From NCBI GenBank assembly GCA_010279815.1, contig QEOQ01000206.1, positions 942,185-1,006,184 on the forward strand: 64,000 bases of DNA, written 5' to 3'. A program made the position numbers and the translations under genes. This stretch comes from Brachionus plicatilis. Taxonomy: Eukaryota; Rotifera; Eurotatoria; Ploima; Brachionidae. The notes under the pieces are model-generated. The model was not told the origin of the DNA. It worked only from the letters and a program-made list of their open reading frames with translations, and ran no database searches. Shown piece by piece: positions 23,201 through 36,400 of the stretch; the stretch's first letter is position 1; each line of letters begins with the position of its first letter.

Positions 23201-25142
23201 TTTAATTAAACTCTAAATAAATAACCTCATGGTAAATTGAGAGTAAAAAAAATTTTGAAATTAGAGTTCGATTAAATTTTTCGATTTTTTAATACTTAAT
23301 CATAATTTAGTAATAAAGACTAAAAAAAATTTGAGAAAACTGAAGGAAGATTTTTAAATGGCAAGACCCAACTTAAACAAGTGTATACTTTGCTTTTAAA
23401 TAGGCTCTTCGACACATTGTATCGAAAATTTTAGTTTAATTTTAAATTTGATGAATGCATTAGATAAATTCTTTACTTGTGATACTAATTTTGAAATTTT
23501 AATTTAGAAAATGCATTGCAATTGCAAATGATTTATGCATTTTCTCAACGAGTCTTGAAAAAAGTTAATTTAATTTCAAATCAAAATTTGAAATAAAATT
23601 TAAAACTAATTTCAAAATTTGGTATCTTTGCCGTGTCGACCAACCAGATATCCTTTGGTGACAAGTCTTATAAATCGGAATAATTTTTTTAGCACACGCA
23701 AAAAACGTTTCAGCACATCCTTAAAATCTAGCAAACACACTCACTTAATAACAGCTCTAAATCACTGCTCTGCACACTCAAAAAAATTTTTCAAACCGCA
23801 AAAAAATTAACTTAATTTTACATTTTTTCAAAGTCTTAATAACTCTCTTTTATTTTTGAATTCATGAAAAAAGTTGAGTTTTATTCAATAAATAAAAAAG
23901 AATTTAAAATCAAGCCTAAATTGAGCATACCATGAAGCAACAAAGTTTACCCAAAAAGGTCATTTTATGCTTTTGGCACATGGCATTTATCAGTTTGACA
24001 ATCGTGATGAATGCCATAGAACCTGTCAAACCAGGAATCGTGCTTTTGTAAATGTGCCTAAAAAAGATCGATCAAAAAATTCTTCAAAAGCTTTTGAATA
24101 CAAATTATATTAAACCAAAATTAATAATAAAACTAAAATTAGATTTCTATGTCAATTTTATTAAATAATTAAAAGTCTGAACATTAAAAAAAAAGGGTGT
24201 TAAAATTTTTCTATGAATTTTTCTGGATTTACTAAAAAAGGTGTAGAACAGTGTTAAGGGTGTTTTTAAGTAAAGTGTGTTTGTTAGATTTTTAGGATGT
24301 GTTGAAACGATTTTTCCGTGTGTTGGTTGGGTAGACCCATATAAATTGAGCAACTTGACATTTTCAAAGATTTTTTTTAGTAAAAAGCAAAAACTGAATT
24401 AAGTCTTTGATTTTAAATAAAAATAATCAAGTTGCTCGATTTATGACTTTGGTAAGAATTTTAACAGAATCATGGCTTGTTTTCAAAAATTTATAAATCA
24501 GAGTCTTCTTACCCAGATCAAAATTTTAGCACTTTGTTAAACTAATAAAAAAACTCAAAAAATTTGAATAAATAAAAAATTCAACCGATTTAAACAGATT
24601 TGTTATTTCCCAATAATTCTTGCAAATTTCTTCATTTTCTAAATTGATTATAATTAAAAAAAATTAACTGAATGTTATTTTTTAAAAATTTTTATGAACT
24701 AGAAAATGTTGAAATTTGCTAGAAATATTATGCAGGAAATAATAAAAATTAAGATGGGTCTATTATAATGATAGTCTGATACAATTGGAGTTTTCGCTTG
24801 AACATTTTATATTGACAGAATTGACATTGTTAAATTAAATAAAAAATTAAAATTAAACAAATAAAAATTAATTTGTCAAAAACCCAGCTTTGATAGCCAA
24901 GATTATTTTTTTGCTTTCTGCTTTGGGCTACTGCTCCTTCAGAATAAGATAAAAAATAAAATAAAAATCAAAAATGAAATAAAAAGAAAGTTAATAGGTT
25001 AGAATAACAAGAAATTAAAATGAGATTCGTTTAAATACTTATATATATATGCATGCATTCCAGAGCGTTTATTTAAACCTTTGATTTTGGTTATTCTGAA
25101 AATGGTCATTTTAATTGTTTACAATCTACTTTAGTACTTCTT
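23201..25142. other. Intergenic with decayed repeats
   Basis: About 1.9 kb upstream of EIF3C. It contains a diverged inverted repeat (23,693-24,322). Between its arms is a 57-codon plus-strand open stretch (about 23,932-24,108) that looks more coding-like than its surroundings (Cys-His motif CHRTC, basic tail) but has no usable start; it may be a relic. A shorter 18-bp inverted repeat (AAATTGAGCAACTTGA and its inverse) spans 24,342-24,446. Confidence 0.5.
23693..24322. repeat. Diverged long inverted repeat (fold-back-like)
   Basis: The stretch from 23,693 to about 23,755 (CACACGCAAAAAACGTTTCA, then CACATCC and AAACACACT) recurs in reverse complement at about 24,260-24,322, with roughly four in five bases conserved by eye. 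The arms are about 60 bp and the enclosed region about 500 bp. I see no clean target duplication. It looks like an old fold-back element or two inverted copies of one repeat. Confidence 0.55.
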
Positions 25143-26008
25143 TTATACAGCGTGGTCACCACCTTCAAATGAAGACGGGAATTTGAAGGCCTTTCCAACA
25201 ACATTGCCTGGATTTAGATTTGTGGAAGCATGATCAATTATTCCCGCAAAAGAATCAATTAGAATTCTTTTCTGATTATTCCTCAAGCAATAAGGATTGT
25301 TCTACTAAAACTTAGATCCACAAAGTTCCTGGAAAATTTTCGATGCATGAAACATCAAATTAATACTATTGACCCTCTAATGAATATATAATTAATTAAA
25401 TTCTTTCAGGGTTACTCATTTACTTGACGTTACTTCTGCATTTGATTGGGTTATATGGTAATTTCTGGCTTAAAGATACGGAAATAAAAGCGTAAAACTC
25501 ATTGGATAGAAATTAGGACCACCGAGTCGTTGCGTAACGGGGAACTGGACAAAAATTGCATGTAAATTCCTCTGTCTCCAATTGAAACGATCACAACAAA
25601 TTTGGCCTTAACAGAAACCATTCCAAACGATGAATCAAAGTTTCGAATATTGTCTAAAAATTCTTTGCGCATAAAAGCCGAAAAGCTATGGCTGAGGATC
25701 CAAAAGACTTACATAACCTTATGATAGAGACCAATTGTGGAAAAATTGAATGGGTGAAAGATTTGCTTGCCTCACAAAAGTTGAATCACGTTGACTTACA
25801 AGAAGACAAGTAAAGGTTCATCAAAATAATCAACAACAGAACTTACATCATCAGTTGCAGATGATACATTATCTCTGGAAACAACCAATGACGATACGTT
25901 TTTACCATTTTCAGCAACAGATTGAGTTATAGGTAATTGAGCAGTTAAATTGTCGATGTCTGAAGTAGGACGAACTGGGACTTGAATAAGGGCTGCAAGT
26001 TCATTCAT
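25143..26008 (-). pseudogene. Unidentified coding-like unit, possibly decayed transposon gene
   Basis: I do not recognise this protein. Exon A (26008-25800) starts at an ATG with MNELAALIQVPVRP and ends in a strong GTAAGT donor in the right phase. Exon B (25685-25499) follows an ATAG acceptor and reads FSAFMRKEFLDNIRNFDSSF, then VKAKFVVIVSIGDRGIYMQF before a stop. Further down, 25,315-25,143 stays in one frame with LIDSFAGIIDHASTNLNPGN and ends GGDHAV, but two adjacent stop codons precede it at about 25,307. The base composition is much less AT-rich than the surroundings. Upstream on the same strand, pieces such as SVSDILDVSTRRILDTAF (about 26,240-26,310) also look coding. Either a decayed multi-exon gene or a relic of the transposon whose end lies at 27,114. 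Confidence 0.45.
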
Positions 26009-27472
26009 TTTTCTTTATAGATTATCTTCACAATTAAGTATTCTTAGATTATTTTTGTCAAAATCTTAAAGTTTAGTACAATCTTTTGAGACAAACCAGA
26101 ATAAATGAACGGTCCTTCATCCAAATTCAATATATTGACATTTAAATAAATATTCACAGAATCATGCAAACAAAAACCCGATTCATTTTAGACAGAAACA
26201 GGTTAAGTCATTTAAGTTAAAGGTTATGCTAAACAAAGGCGGTGTCCAATATTCTCCTTGTACTAACATCCAAAATGTCCGAAACAGATTGGATATCTAT
26301 AATTTTTTTAACTGATGACCTCCCTCTTCAAAATGATTTTATTAATAATAAATATTTGCTTTTATTAAATAAAAACTTTAAAATTAAATAAAAAAAATTA
26401 AGCACGCACTGAAAAAGCTCATTCCAAATCTATAGAAATTGATTATTTAATTTAAATATCTAATAAATGATATAAAGAGACAAATTACGACCAAAAATAT
26501 TTCCTTCTTTGAAATTGAATAAATAGGTTTGATTCAGTAACTTTTAATAAATTGGCTTTTTATAAAATATAATTCTATATCTTTTGAAATCTTAAAAATG
26601 TAATAGAATATTATTTTATAAAATGTACTATAAATATAAATATTAAATTTTCAATAAATTGATAATTAATCTTATATCAAAAAATTTTTAATGATAATGG
26701 AAATTACTTTTAAATTAAAATAAAGATATTACTTCTTAATTATTTTTTAAACTAACATGATTTTAATTAATTAAAAAACACAAAATTTAACCAAAACAAT
26801 TAATTATTAAAAAAATTATAAATTCCGGGCAGCATGCACTTCTGTTAATCAAAAATATTTTAGCATGGGCGAGATTTACTCTGATACATGGTCCAAAAGC
26901 GCGTCTTAATTTGTGGTGAAGCATAATCGAATGAGGGAATAGGGTATATTGAATTCATTTTTGGTTATTTTGTTAAAAATAAAGTATCATTAATAAATCA
27001 ATTTTTTATAATTTATTCAATCCGAAATTTTAAATTTTTTTCTTAATTCCGGACTATCAAGTTTCCGACATGAAAATGTCGAACCAAATGAGTCGGATTA
27101 TTGAGGGTTGACTGTATTATTATTAAAGAAAAAGAACCAAATAATTTCATGGATTTTTCATCAGATTCTTAGATTCCAAATAATATCTTTTTCCTTCTTT
27201 CTAAACTCTTTAATTAAGAATTTTTCCAATTTTGATAATAAAAATGACTAAATCCTAATAACACAATTTTCGTTTCTTGGATTAGCTCATATTTAATATT
27301 GTTATTAATATTAATCCGTCAATAATAAATTGGCATTTTTTACCAATTTTAAAATTTTATTAAAAATTCAGTTACAAAATAGAAAATATATAAATAAATA
27401 AGCTTCTCTAAAAAAAATTTGATCAACAAAACCAATAAAAAATATTTTCTTTTCTCAAACTATTGCCCTTGT
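26009..27472. other. Intergenic, relic DNA
   Basis: Mixed AT-rich DNA with isolated less AT-rich islands (26,215-26,320 and 26,820-26,940) that give short coding-like minus-strand frames interrupted by stops. The right end is a transposon-terminus-like sequence. The rest is the 3' flank of DNAJC13. Confidence 0.45.
27045..27116. mobile_element. Tigger/pogo-like terminal sequence
   Basis: The minus strand from 27,116 reads TACAGTCAACCCTCAATAAT followed by CCGACTC. A TA dinucleotide then CAGT..ACCCTC..TAATCCGA is the general look of Tigger/pogo element ends. Just inside is a small palindrome around CCGACATGAAAATGTCG. A poor counterpart (CTATTGACCCTCTAATGA) sits at about 25,366, which would give a 1.75-kb element containing the decayed minus-strand coding pieces. 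The link is an inference; the left end is weak. Confidence 0.4.
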
Positions 27473-30400
27473 CTATTCTAAATCGTGTTCTGGTGGAGGT
27501 GGCTGCTTTTCATTGATTGACAAAGGACCCCCAGCTGTTAAATATCCGGCAACTGAAGGCACACTGTTTGTTAAATAGCCAATTGACGTAGTATTTGTAA
27601 TAAATAAATCATCCGATTGATCTTTGTAATCCTTCCAAATTTTAGAAGAACCTAAAATCGACTCAACCTTTAAAAAAGAAAATTAATGATTTTCAAAATC
27701 TTAAATTATTAGTGTTGAAAAATTGAATAAAATATTTGATTTAGTATACAAATATTTTTTAAATAAAATTTAAAGTTTAAGATAATTGAATTATATTTTT
27801 TAAATTTACGCAATGTTTAGAAAATAATAATCAAAAAATAAAAAAATATTTTTTTCATAACTTCAAAGTAGCTTATGAAAATTACGACTAATCTGTTATA
27901 GTAAGAAAAACATTGAGTTTAAAAGTAAATTTGATGAATCTAGTAATAAAATAAAATCAAATTTTAATAATCTATAAGCTTTAAACAAAACATGAAGAAA
28001 ACTTGTATTTAAAGATTCAGCACATTTTCTTGATTTTTTTTCTAGTCAAGTGTCGTAAATATCAAAATTTTCGTGCTGTCAAAATATACGATAACTTTAA
28101 GTTTTCTTTGTTTCCTTCCAAAAATCATAATAATTTGTTTCTTAAATGGTTCCAAGCTTTATTTCAATAGGTCTCATGTCCAGAAAGTGATCATTTGATC
28201 ACCAAAATATTTTTTTGATCACCTAATAATTTCTTCAAGAAATAAATGATGAATTGGAGGAGAGGTTTTAACAAATTATACAATTAATAAAAAATAAAAA
28301 ATTGACCAGCTAGGTTTGAAAACCGTAAAAGAAAAGTCAGTTATTTATAAATAAATTGCTATGGCACTAGTAGAAGCTTCTGATGAAGCCAAGTTGGAAG
28401 CAAAAAGAGCACTGAGCAAGCATCCAAATCCGGTGGCCTGTAGCATTTGTGGTGTATTTATGAAAAATGAAAAGGGCGTTAAATTGCATTTGTCAAAAAA
28501 ACATAAATAATAAAATTTATCTTTTTTTTTTAAATAAAAAGAGAACTAAATTTTTTATACAACTCAAGTAAAGTTTAGTAAAAATTATAAGTTTTTCTGA
28601 TCGCAAAAAAATTTACTTTTATTTTTGGGTTAATTAATGGAAGTTTTTTTTAAATAACTCTGTTTTTTTTTTAAAAATAGCCTTTCCAAGAAATTATTCG
28701 GCAAATTTAAATACCAAAAATTGGCATTGTGAATTTTGGTACAAAAAACAAAAGCAAGTGTTCATGTTTTTTACTGAAGATTTTTTTAAAGAAAATTTTA
28801 TGTTCAGGTGGTCAAACTTTTGACCAGACCGCACGTTTTTGTCCGTGAGAACTTAAGCTTTGGCATTTTTAATATTTTGCTTTTGTTTTTTGTACCAAAA
28901 TTCACAATGCCAATTTTTGGTATTTAAATTTGCCGAATAATTTCTTGGAAAGGTTATTTTTAATAAAAAAACAGAGTTGTTTAAAAGTCCCAAAAAAAGT
29001 CCAAGTCCAGAATTTTTTTTTAAAATTTGCTAGATCAGGCTTCATATCAAAAAAAGTTGAAGAAAGTTGAAGAAAGTTGAATAACTGTAATAGTTGAATA
29101 ATTGAAATAATTGAAGGGGTTTTTTTATTGATAAAAATTGAAAAAGTTGAAGAAAGTTGAAGAAAGAAATACAATTATTTGAATAATTGAATAGTTGAAT
29201 AATAACAGTAAATTGTCCATTAGTCTGAAAATTTTTAAAAAAAGTCTGGACTTGGACTTGACTTGAGACTTGTGACTTTTAAACAACTTTGTAAAAAAAT
29301 GATCTAAAAAAATTAGTTACAGAGAATAGAGGCTTAAGTCAAAGGGGTCCAGAGCGAAGCCCTGGTTTAGGGTTTCGGATAAGCGGAAGGTTAGGGTCTT
29401 TTTCTAAATTAGTCTCATCTTTAATAAATTAGATTCCTTTTTAATAAATTAGTGGTGAAGAAAATTGTGGGTGTTTTAATTTTTTTAAAAAAAGCTCAAA
29501 CTTACTTGAGTTAAATACTGAGCTGAATTTAACATTGATTTAATTGCTTTAACTATTTGGGCTTTGACAGAATTGGGCTTGTCTATGCCAGTCATACTTG
29601 ACTCCAACAGCTTAAGCAAATACTCAATCATCTGACATTTCAGCGCCTTAATTCAAATAAAAATAGAAAAAAAAAATCCTTGTAATTAATTCCAATTACT
29701 TGTCCGACAAAGTCATCGACTACAGACTGATTGGAAAATATCCTATTCATAGCCTCGGCAGCTACGGCCACCAGGTCAGCCCTGCGCAGCATCGCCTGCT
29801 TCATCGGACTCATGAACTCGTTGACACTTAAACTCTTAAGACAATGCTCATTGTTAACAATTTGATTTACAACATGAATGGCAGAGCCAACAATAGAGTC
29901 CTTTTTGGCGCTCAAGGCCTGCACAACTTGCGGCAAAACACCCATGGACGGCAAATTGTCCAACATCAAAGGCTGCACATAAAACAACTGCACCAACGCT
30001 TGGCTCATTTGTTCCAAGGCATCGCCATCTTTCTCCTTCCTATTGCACATGGCCGACCAGGCCTCGAAAAGATCTGTCAAAAATTCCTTAGGTCGCCTCA
30101 GCACCCATCCAGGATTAGAAATAAACAAGCGGATGTAAACGCCCGAGATCACAATTTCGCCCTCGGAGCCAAAGCTCGAGTAGAGTGTAGATGTAGCTTC
30201 TTTGACATTTTGAACACCAGCATCACTCAAATCGTCCAAAATGGACCATTTGAATTCAACACCATTTGGTGCCGCCTGATTCGAGTACAATTTATTGGAC
30301 ATTTGTTTGAGCGCATCACAAACTCTCTTTCTCGAATCATCATTCCAAATCAGCTCGGGATTTTCATAAGTTCCCTCGAAAGTAATGACCGCCGCCTCGG

Positions 30401-33400
30401 CGTTGTCTTTCATTGCGTCCATGAACAAAGGCGGCAAAAATCTGTGCAAAATGAGCCGAATCTTGGGCCCAGTTAACTTGTCGCTCAGCAATTTGGCAAA
30501 CAGCTCGGCACACTTCTGTCTAGTGCTCTGCGAGCTGCTATTGGCAAATATATTTAGCACGTACAAGAGCCCGCCGGTCCAGATCATGTCCTTGACTATT
30601 TTTCCATTGGAACAAAGCGCATACAGACACTCGAGCGCCAACTGCTGTCCAGCTGAATAGGAATGCAACACCAACAAAAGACTGGTCAACACGTCCGAAT
30701 TGGCGATGTCATTGACACAATTGGCATTCGCTGTCACACTTATCAAAATTTCTAGCGTCAATTTTTGAATCAACGACGAAGATAGTCTTAAAAGCATAAA
30801 AATTAGTTTAAATTGTCCAACACAATTGACCTCGACACCATCATTGTGTCTAATCACATTTCTAAGCGCTTCCAGAGCCATTTCAATATTTTTCAGCTTG
30901 GACTCCATGCTCGCCTGAGTCGACTCGTTCATCAATATGGAATACAAATACTGAGCATGCGATCCCAAGTAATCAAGTAGATGAATGCAGAACATTTTTG
31001 GCTCGTCCAAAGTAAATGTTGGAATTTCATTGTACACTCTGATGTAGATGTCACCAATGGTGAGCTCTTTTTCCAGCACACTATACTTGAACAAAGCGCC
31101 TAGGTGCGCATCCGAACTCTCGCCTTTTTTGTAGAACTCGTCGCGCTCTTGCTCCAGATACTTTTTGAGCTCGGCGCGCGTTCCATTGTCCCAGAGCAAA
31201 TAGGGATTGCGCGAGTTCGAGTTCATTGTCTTTAGAATCTCGCTTGGATCACCGTGTATGTTCTTGGCCAAGTATGGTGTCAGCAAGGCTATGAGAGATT
31301 GCATCACACGGTTTGTGTCCGGACTTTTAGAGCTCTTTTTTTCTTCGCTGCCAAATCCGTCATGGTGTCCGGCAAGTCTGGCGCACGCGCGCACACTCAC
31401 TCGCGCCAGATTGTTGGCTATTTCCTGGTTGTTGGACTCATCGGAGCGCTCCACGCCGCCCTCCTCCAAAGTAAAGTCGTAGTTGAACATGTAGAAGAGG
31501 AGGTGAACAAGTGCGCCGGCTTCGTGCAGCGAGCTCTGTAGGGCCGGGTCGGGGGCAAAGGCGCTGATCGTTTCGGCGGCGCTCAGGCACAATTTTGGCA
31601 GATTGCTGAAGTACATGCATCGGCACAGGTCTTTTATCAACGAGCCTAGGCCCAGTATGCGCTCTCTGCACTGCTCGAATTGGGCCGCTGCCGCAAAGCA
31701 TTTGCTGATAAAAACGCACACTTGCACGCTCATTTCACTCTGGTCGTCTTTGCTGTACTGGCTGAGCATGTTGACGCATCGCGAGAACGCTTCGTTCAGC
31801 AGTTCGAAGCCGTTCTCGCGACGCAACTCTTCGGCGTTAAGGGCCGAACAGCGAATGGTCTGGTAGGCCAACTCGCAAGAAATGCTCAAAAGTTGGTCTT
31901 TTTTGGAAAAGAGCATTTGGTCAGTGGTCTCCATGCGGATTGTTGTGATCAGCATGGCATAGCCGGCATATTTGAACGGCATGAGAACGTTCGAATAGCG
32001 TTCGAAAAGAATGCACTGGGTTTTTAGGATTAGGGCTATGTTGTGCGGATCGGGTCCGTCTTTTAGTTTGGCAGCGCTGCACAAAAATTCGTAGGCCTTG
32101 TTGACTTTTTCGAATATTTCTCTGCCGTCCGGATTTTTGTCCGGATGGTACTTTTGAGCCAATTTGAAGTAGGCCTTGCGAATTTTGCTCTCATCGGGCA
32201 AAACGCCGTCTGTTTTGATCTCCAGGATGTCGTAGGCTTCGTCACGTGACATGGTAGGGGGCTTTTTGTCCACTTCGATTTGCCAGCTCATCAAACAGTC
32301 TTTGAGCAATTGAACAGGGTCCTTAATGTGCCAGTTGCCGAAGCGTGTCTCATCGCACAAATGCCTCAAGTAGTAGATGTTGCAGAACAGCTCTCTTTCT
32401 AGCTGTGGGTAGACAATTATCGGTATGGGACAGTACTGGTAGAGGGCTCGAGTGTTCGACTTTAGTCTGGGCGAAAATTCGGCCAAATGGCCGGCCAACT
32501 TTTCGATCATGTGACGCCTCATTTCACTGTTCCAAATGGCCTCTGGCGTGTCAAATTCGCCCAGATAAGTTTGAGCAAATTTTTCATAGCCATGATTTTC
32601 CAGATAGCAAATCATTGCCTCCGGGTAAATGTGACCCAGAATGGACCGCTGTGCAATGTCGGACATGTACTTTTTTTCGCTTGAATCGTCCGATCTGAAC
32701 GCTTGTTTCATGTGTGTGTACTCCAAAAATCTGGCTATGGGCAAAATGTTTGAGCCCGTGTACATGGATATAAAAAAAAAGACTCCGGTTAGATACAGTC
32801 GGGACAACACTGGATTATCCTGCACCACCAAATGCAACAAAGTGGCCACTTTTTCCACAATTATTGGATCAAATGTGAGCAGCAATTGAACGACGTGGGG
32901 CAAACAGACGGCCTCGGACAAAATTCTTTTTACTTTGGGCAATGGCCGGATGATGGCACCATCCGGGTCTCTGCTAGGATAAAAAGTGCACATTTTGATC
33001 AGCATGTTTAGAATTAAAATGGTCATGGATGTCTCGTTCATGCAAGCTTGACCAGTGGCCAGCAGGTCCCATTTGAGCTGAGGTATTTTGTCCAATGTCC
33101 TCCATCCGTCCATGCCCTGTGACCAGCATTTGGTTTTGGCGTCAATGGTGCCATTTGAGTGCAACTCCTTCATTTCTCTGAAGCTGTACGGTCCTATTTT
33201 GTTTCCATGGTACCATTCTTTTTCGCCATCGCGCTCCATATCCGCCGACGCTTCGATCACATTTGTCTGAGTGGGCACATAGGCCCGGCTCGTGTGCAAA
33301 TGAGCCAGAACGACCAAGTCGACCAGCGTTCTTATTCCATTGCAGTCAATTATTTCTTTTACATTGGTCTTGTTCAAAATTAAAGAATCGATGAACATTA

Positions 33401-36400
33401 GGAGACGGTCTCGTTCGAGTCTGTCGGTGGTGCGCTCAAGCATGGTCAGTATGTACTTGGTGTCATGGAACGAGCCTATTTCCTGGTGGCACTTGGTGTA
33501 CACTATGGTCATCGCTTGCAAACACATTGATTTCATGCTTGATATCAACAAAAAACGATGGTACAAATCATTAAAAAAACCAATGGCATTTTTGATTTCC
33601 AGCTCGCTTTTTTCCTCCTCTTCTCTGTCTTCGCTTTTTTCCTCATCTACACCGCAACTTTTGGCCAGACCCTTGGTCACATTTTCCAGAATATTGTTGC
33701 CCGACTCGAGCAACAGTCTGAGATAATACTCGCCAATTTTGATCTCTTCATTCAAGCAATTGTAGGCCACTTCGAACTCAATGTGATTCCATGCGATCAC
33801 ATGGCCTTGGCCAAGGTCTTTGTCCACATTGAACGCCCTGATCTCGTTCTCAATGGATTCGCGCAGCTCCTCGCGACACTTAAAGTTCCAAATCAAGTTG
33901 GGCACCGCATGGTCCTGGCCAAATTTGTAATAGAACAAATCCCAATTTTCGCTACTCTTTACTTGTTGTCTGCGTCTACGCAGCACAATTACTTTTTCCT
34001 CTGCCCTCTTCTCAACATTGATGCCAGTCACTCGCTCTTTCCAATGGGACATCACATTGCTAAGTTGTTTTTCAATTACCTTGACACTGTCCGCATTTCG
34101 AATTTGGCGCTGGAGCCGCCTGCTTTTGTTCACCAGCTGGCTCTTGGCACTCGAGTTGACCTCGTTGGTGTGCTCGATGGCCATGGACAGATTGTCTCTC
34201 ACATTCAGCAAGTCTTTGTCTTTGGGCGCCTTTTCGCTCGAGTAAAGAGTTTGAAGAAGCCCGGAGGGCAGAATGCGTCCGAGAAGGGCGAGTGCGGTGG
34301 GGTTGGCAGTGCACCAGAGCGCCACTAGGCTTCGACTCAGCTGTCTCATGGTGAGCACTCGAGCGTCAAGGCTGTGCGAAAACATGGCCGTGTGCAAGTG
34401 TCGCGGCATCGCTCCCTCCGACAACGACAACTCCTGCATTCTGGCCGCCAGCTCTGGCTTGCCCTCTTCTATCAGCGCTTTCATTATCATGCCGGCGCCC
34501 TTCACTATGGCCATTGACGGGTGCTGAAACAGCTTGTAGAACACTCGGCCATTATCGGCCACAATTTCGAGCAGTGTGTCGAACAGGTCGCCTTCGGTGG
34601 TCTCCGAAAACGGCGGACAAAGTGCATAGGTCAAAAAGTCCAACAAGGCAGCGATGACCAGCGCGCCAGTTCCTTTTTTGATGTGGGCCAACAAAATGTC
34701 CATTATTCCCTCGAGGAATTTGCGCGACGACAGCAGCGAGGTTTTGTTCAATTGTTCCTGTTTTAAGTCGTAGTCAGTGTGCATGGGCTGCATTAGAGCG
34801 TTGAGAAATTCGATGGTGGCGTAGACTACTGCCAGTTCTTCGCGTCTGAGAGCGCGCACTATCTTTCGGCCGATGGCCTCGCGGAACTTTGGCAAATGGG
34901 TGAAGGCTTTGTAGCCGGATTTGGAGGCGACCAGGCGCCTAAGCACATGAAACTCTTGTTCAAGTATTTGGCCGCTGTAATTCTGCACCGGATCAAAGTC
35001 TTTGAGAGAATTGAGGCAATTGTTGATTAGTCTTTCTTTGTTTTCGGCAAAGAGGCCGTCGTGGCTAACTGCGTTTATAAGTCCACTGTATGGAACATTG
35101 ACATTGAAGCGGACCATTATTTCCTCCAAAGTGTGGCCATTGGGAAGTTCGAACAAAAATTTCATGTGAACACTCTCGACTTCTTCGTCTATGGTGGCGT
35201 TGAAGGGTCCGAGCCGGAGGCCGCGCTTTGTCGGCCTCATTTTTATGCACACGTCTTTGTTGCCCGAGGCTCTGACGCCGTCCAACAGGGACGCCAGCAG
35301 CGAGTCCCGGTCCGACGATGTGTAGGTTCGGACAGGCCCGCGCATGTACTCGATGGAGAACTGTTGCGGGTCTTCTTCGCTGCGGACTATGGCAAAAATG
35401 TCCGAGAGTGGTTTGAGAGTGCAAATGGAATAGCTGGCCGGATCTCTTTCTAACAAGCATGCTTCGCTCAGACAGAGTAAACGGCGCACGGGCTCTTGGT
35501 GCCGATTGCTCATTTTGTACACAGTGAACTCGGCCAAAGATGTAATGAATTCGTCAGCGCTGAATTTGCCAAATTTTTCGCTCCAAAATTGGTCTATGGT
35601 CAAAGGGTCCTTTCGAAAGCGGACCGGGATGCCCACATAGTTTCCCGAGTTGTCTAGAATGCAGCGGAGTAGGCTTTCGCGCTCCTCACACTGAAACAAA
35701 TGCAATCTGTTGAAGCCATTGTTGGAAATTACCAAGCCATTTGGCACATCTGATACATGAGCTATGAAATCGATGTCTTTGAAGTCGTAGTTGGCCAGAA
35801 TTTGTTTGGTTGACGCCTCTCGTTGAAAAATACACGAGGCGCTCACCTCCAGGATCACTTGTTTTTTTGTCTCGGACCAATGTTGTTTGAAAGCATTGAA
35901 TAGCTTTTTTTAATTTTCTTTTTTAAAAAAATAATAAAACTGAAAGTGTTTTTTTACTTTGTTTGTGGCAAATTTTTCACAAAATAAATTTGAAAAGCGA
36001 AGGCTTTCTGTTAGAATGTCGGCTCGATGGTCACTGGAAAATTTCATGTTATCTATTTTTTTGCCCTTTTTGATGTTTAACAAAAATTCGTTGTTTGCTT
36101 GAGCTTTAAAATTTGGCACAATCCCAGCCAGTTCATTGTAAGCCCACTTAAAATCAATTTAAATTTTTTAATTAATATTTTAGAGTTGATCAGATATTTT
36201 AAAAAAAAGTGGATTTTTGATTTAATTTTTGAAAAATATGCAAGAAATCGAATGCTACTTTAATTGATGATATAAATTAAATACTTGATTTGTATTCTCC
36301 AAATTGGTGGGGTTATATGTTGTGATTCCGTGGGTGCCAACTGAAAATATACGCTTGTATCTTTCGATAAAAAGTAAGCAACTCAAATTTTTTGATAAGT

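Noticed and set aside
29370..29400. GGTTTAGGGTTTCGG resembling telomeric repeat
   Set aside because: Only about two imperfect units; no array.
29844..35460. Many plus-strand open frames up to 256 codons opposite DNAJC13
   Set aside because: They are antisense shadows of a long, conserved, less AT-rich exon; translations lack motifs and overlap each other.
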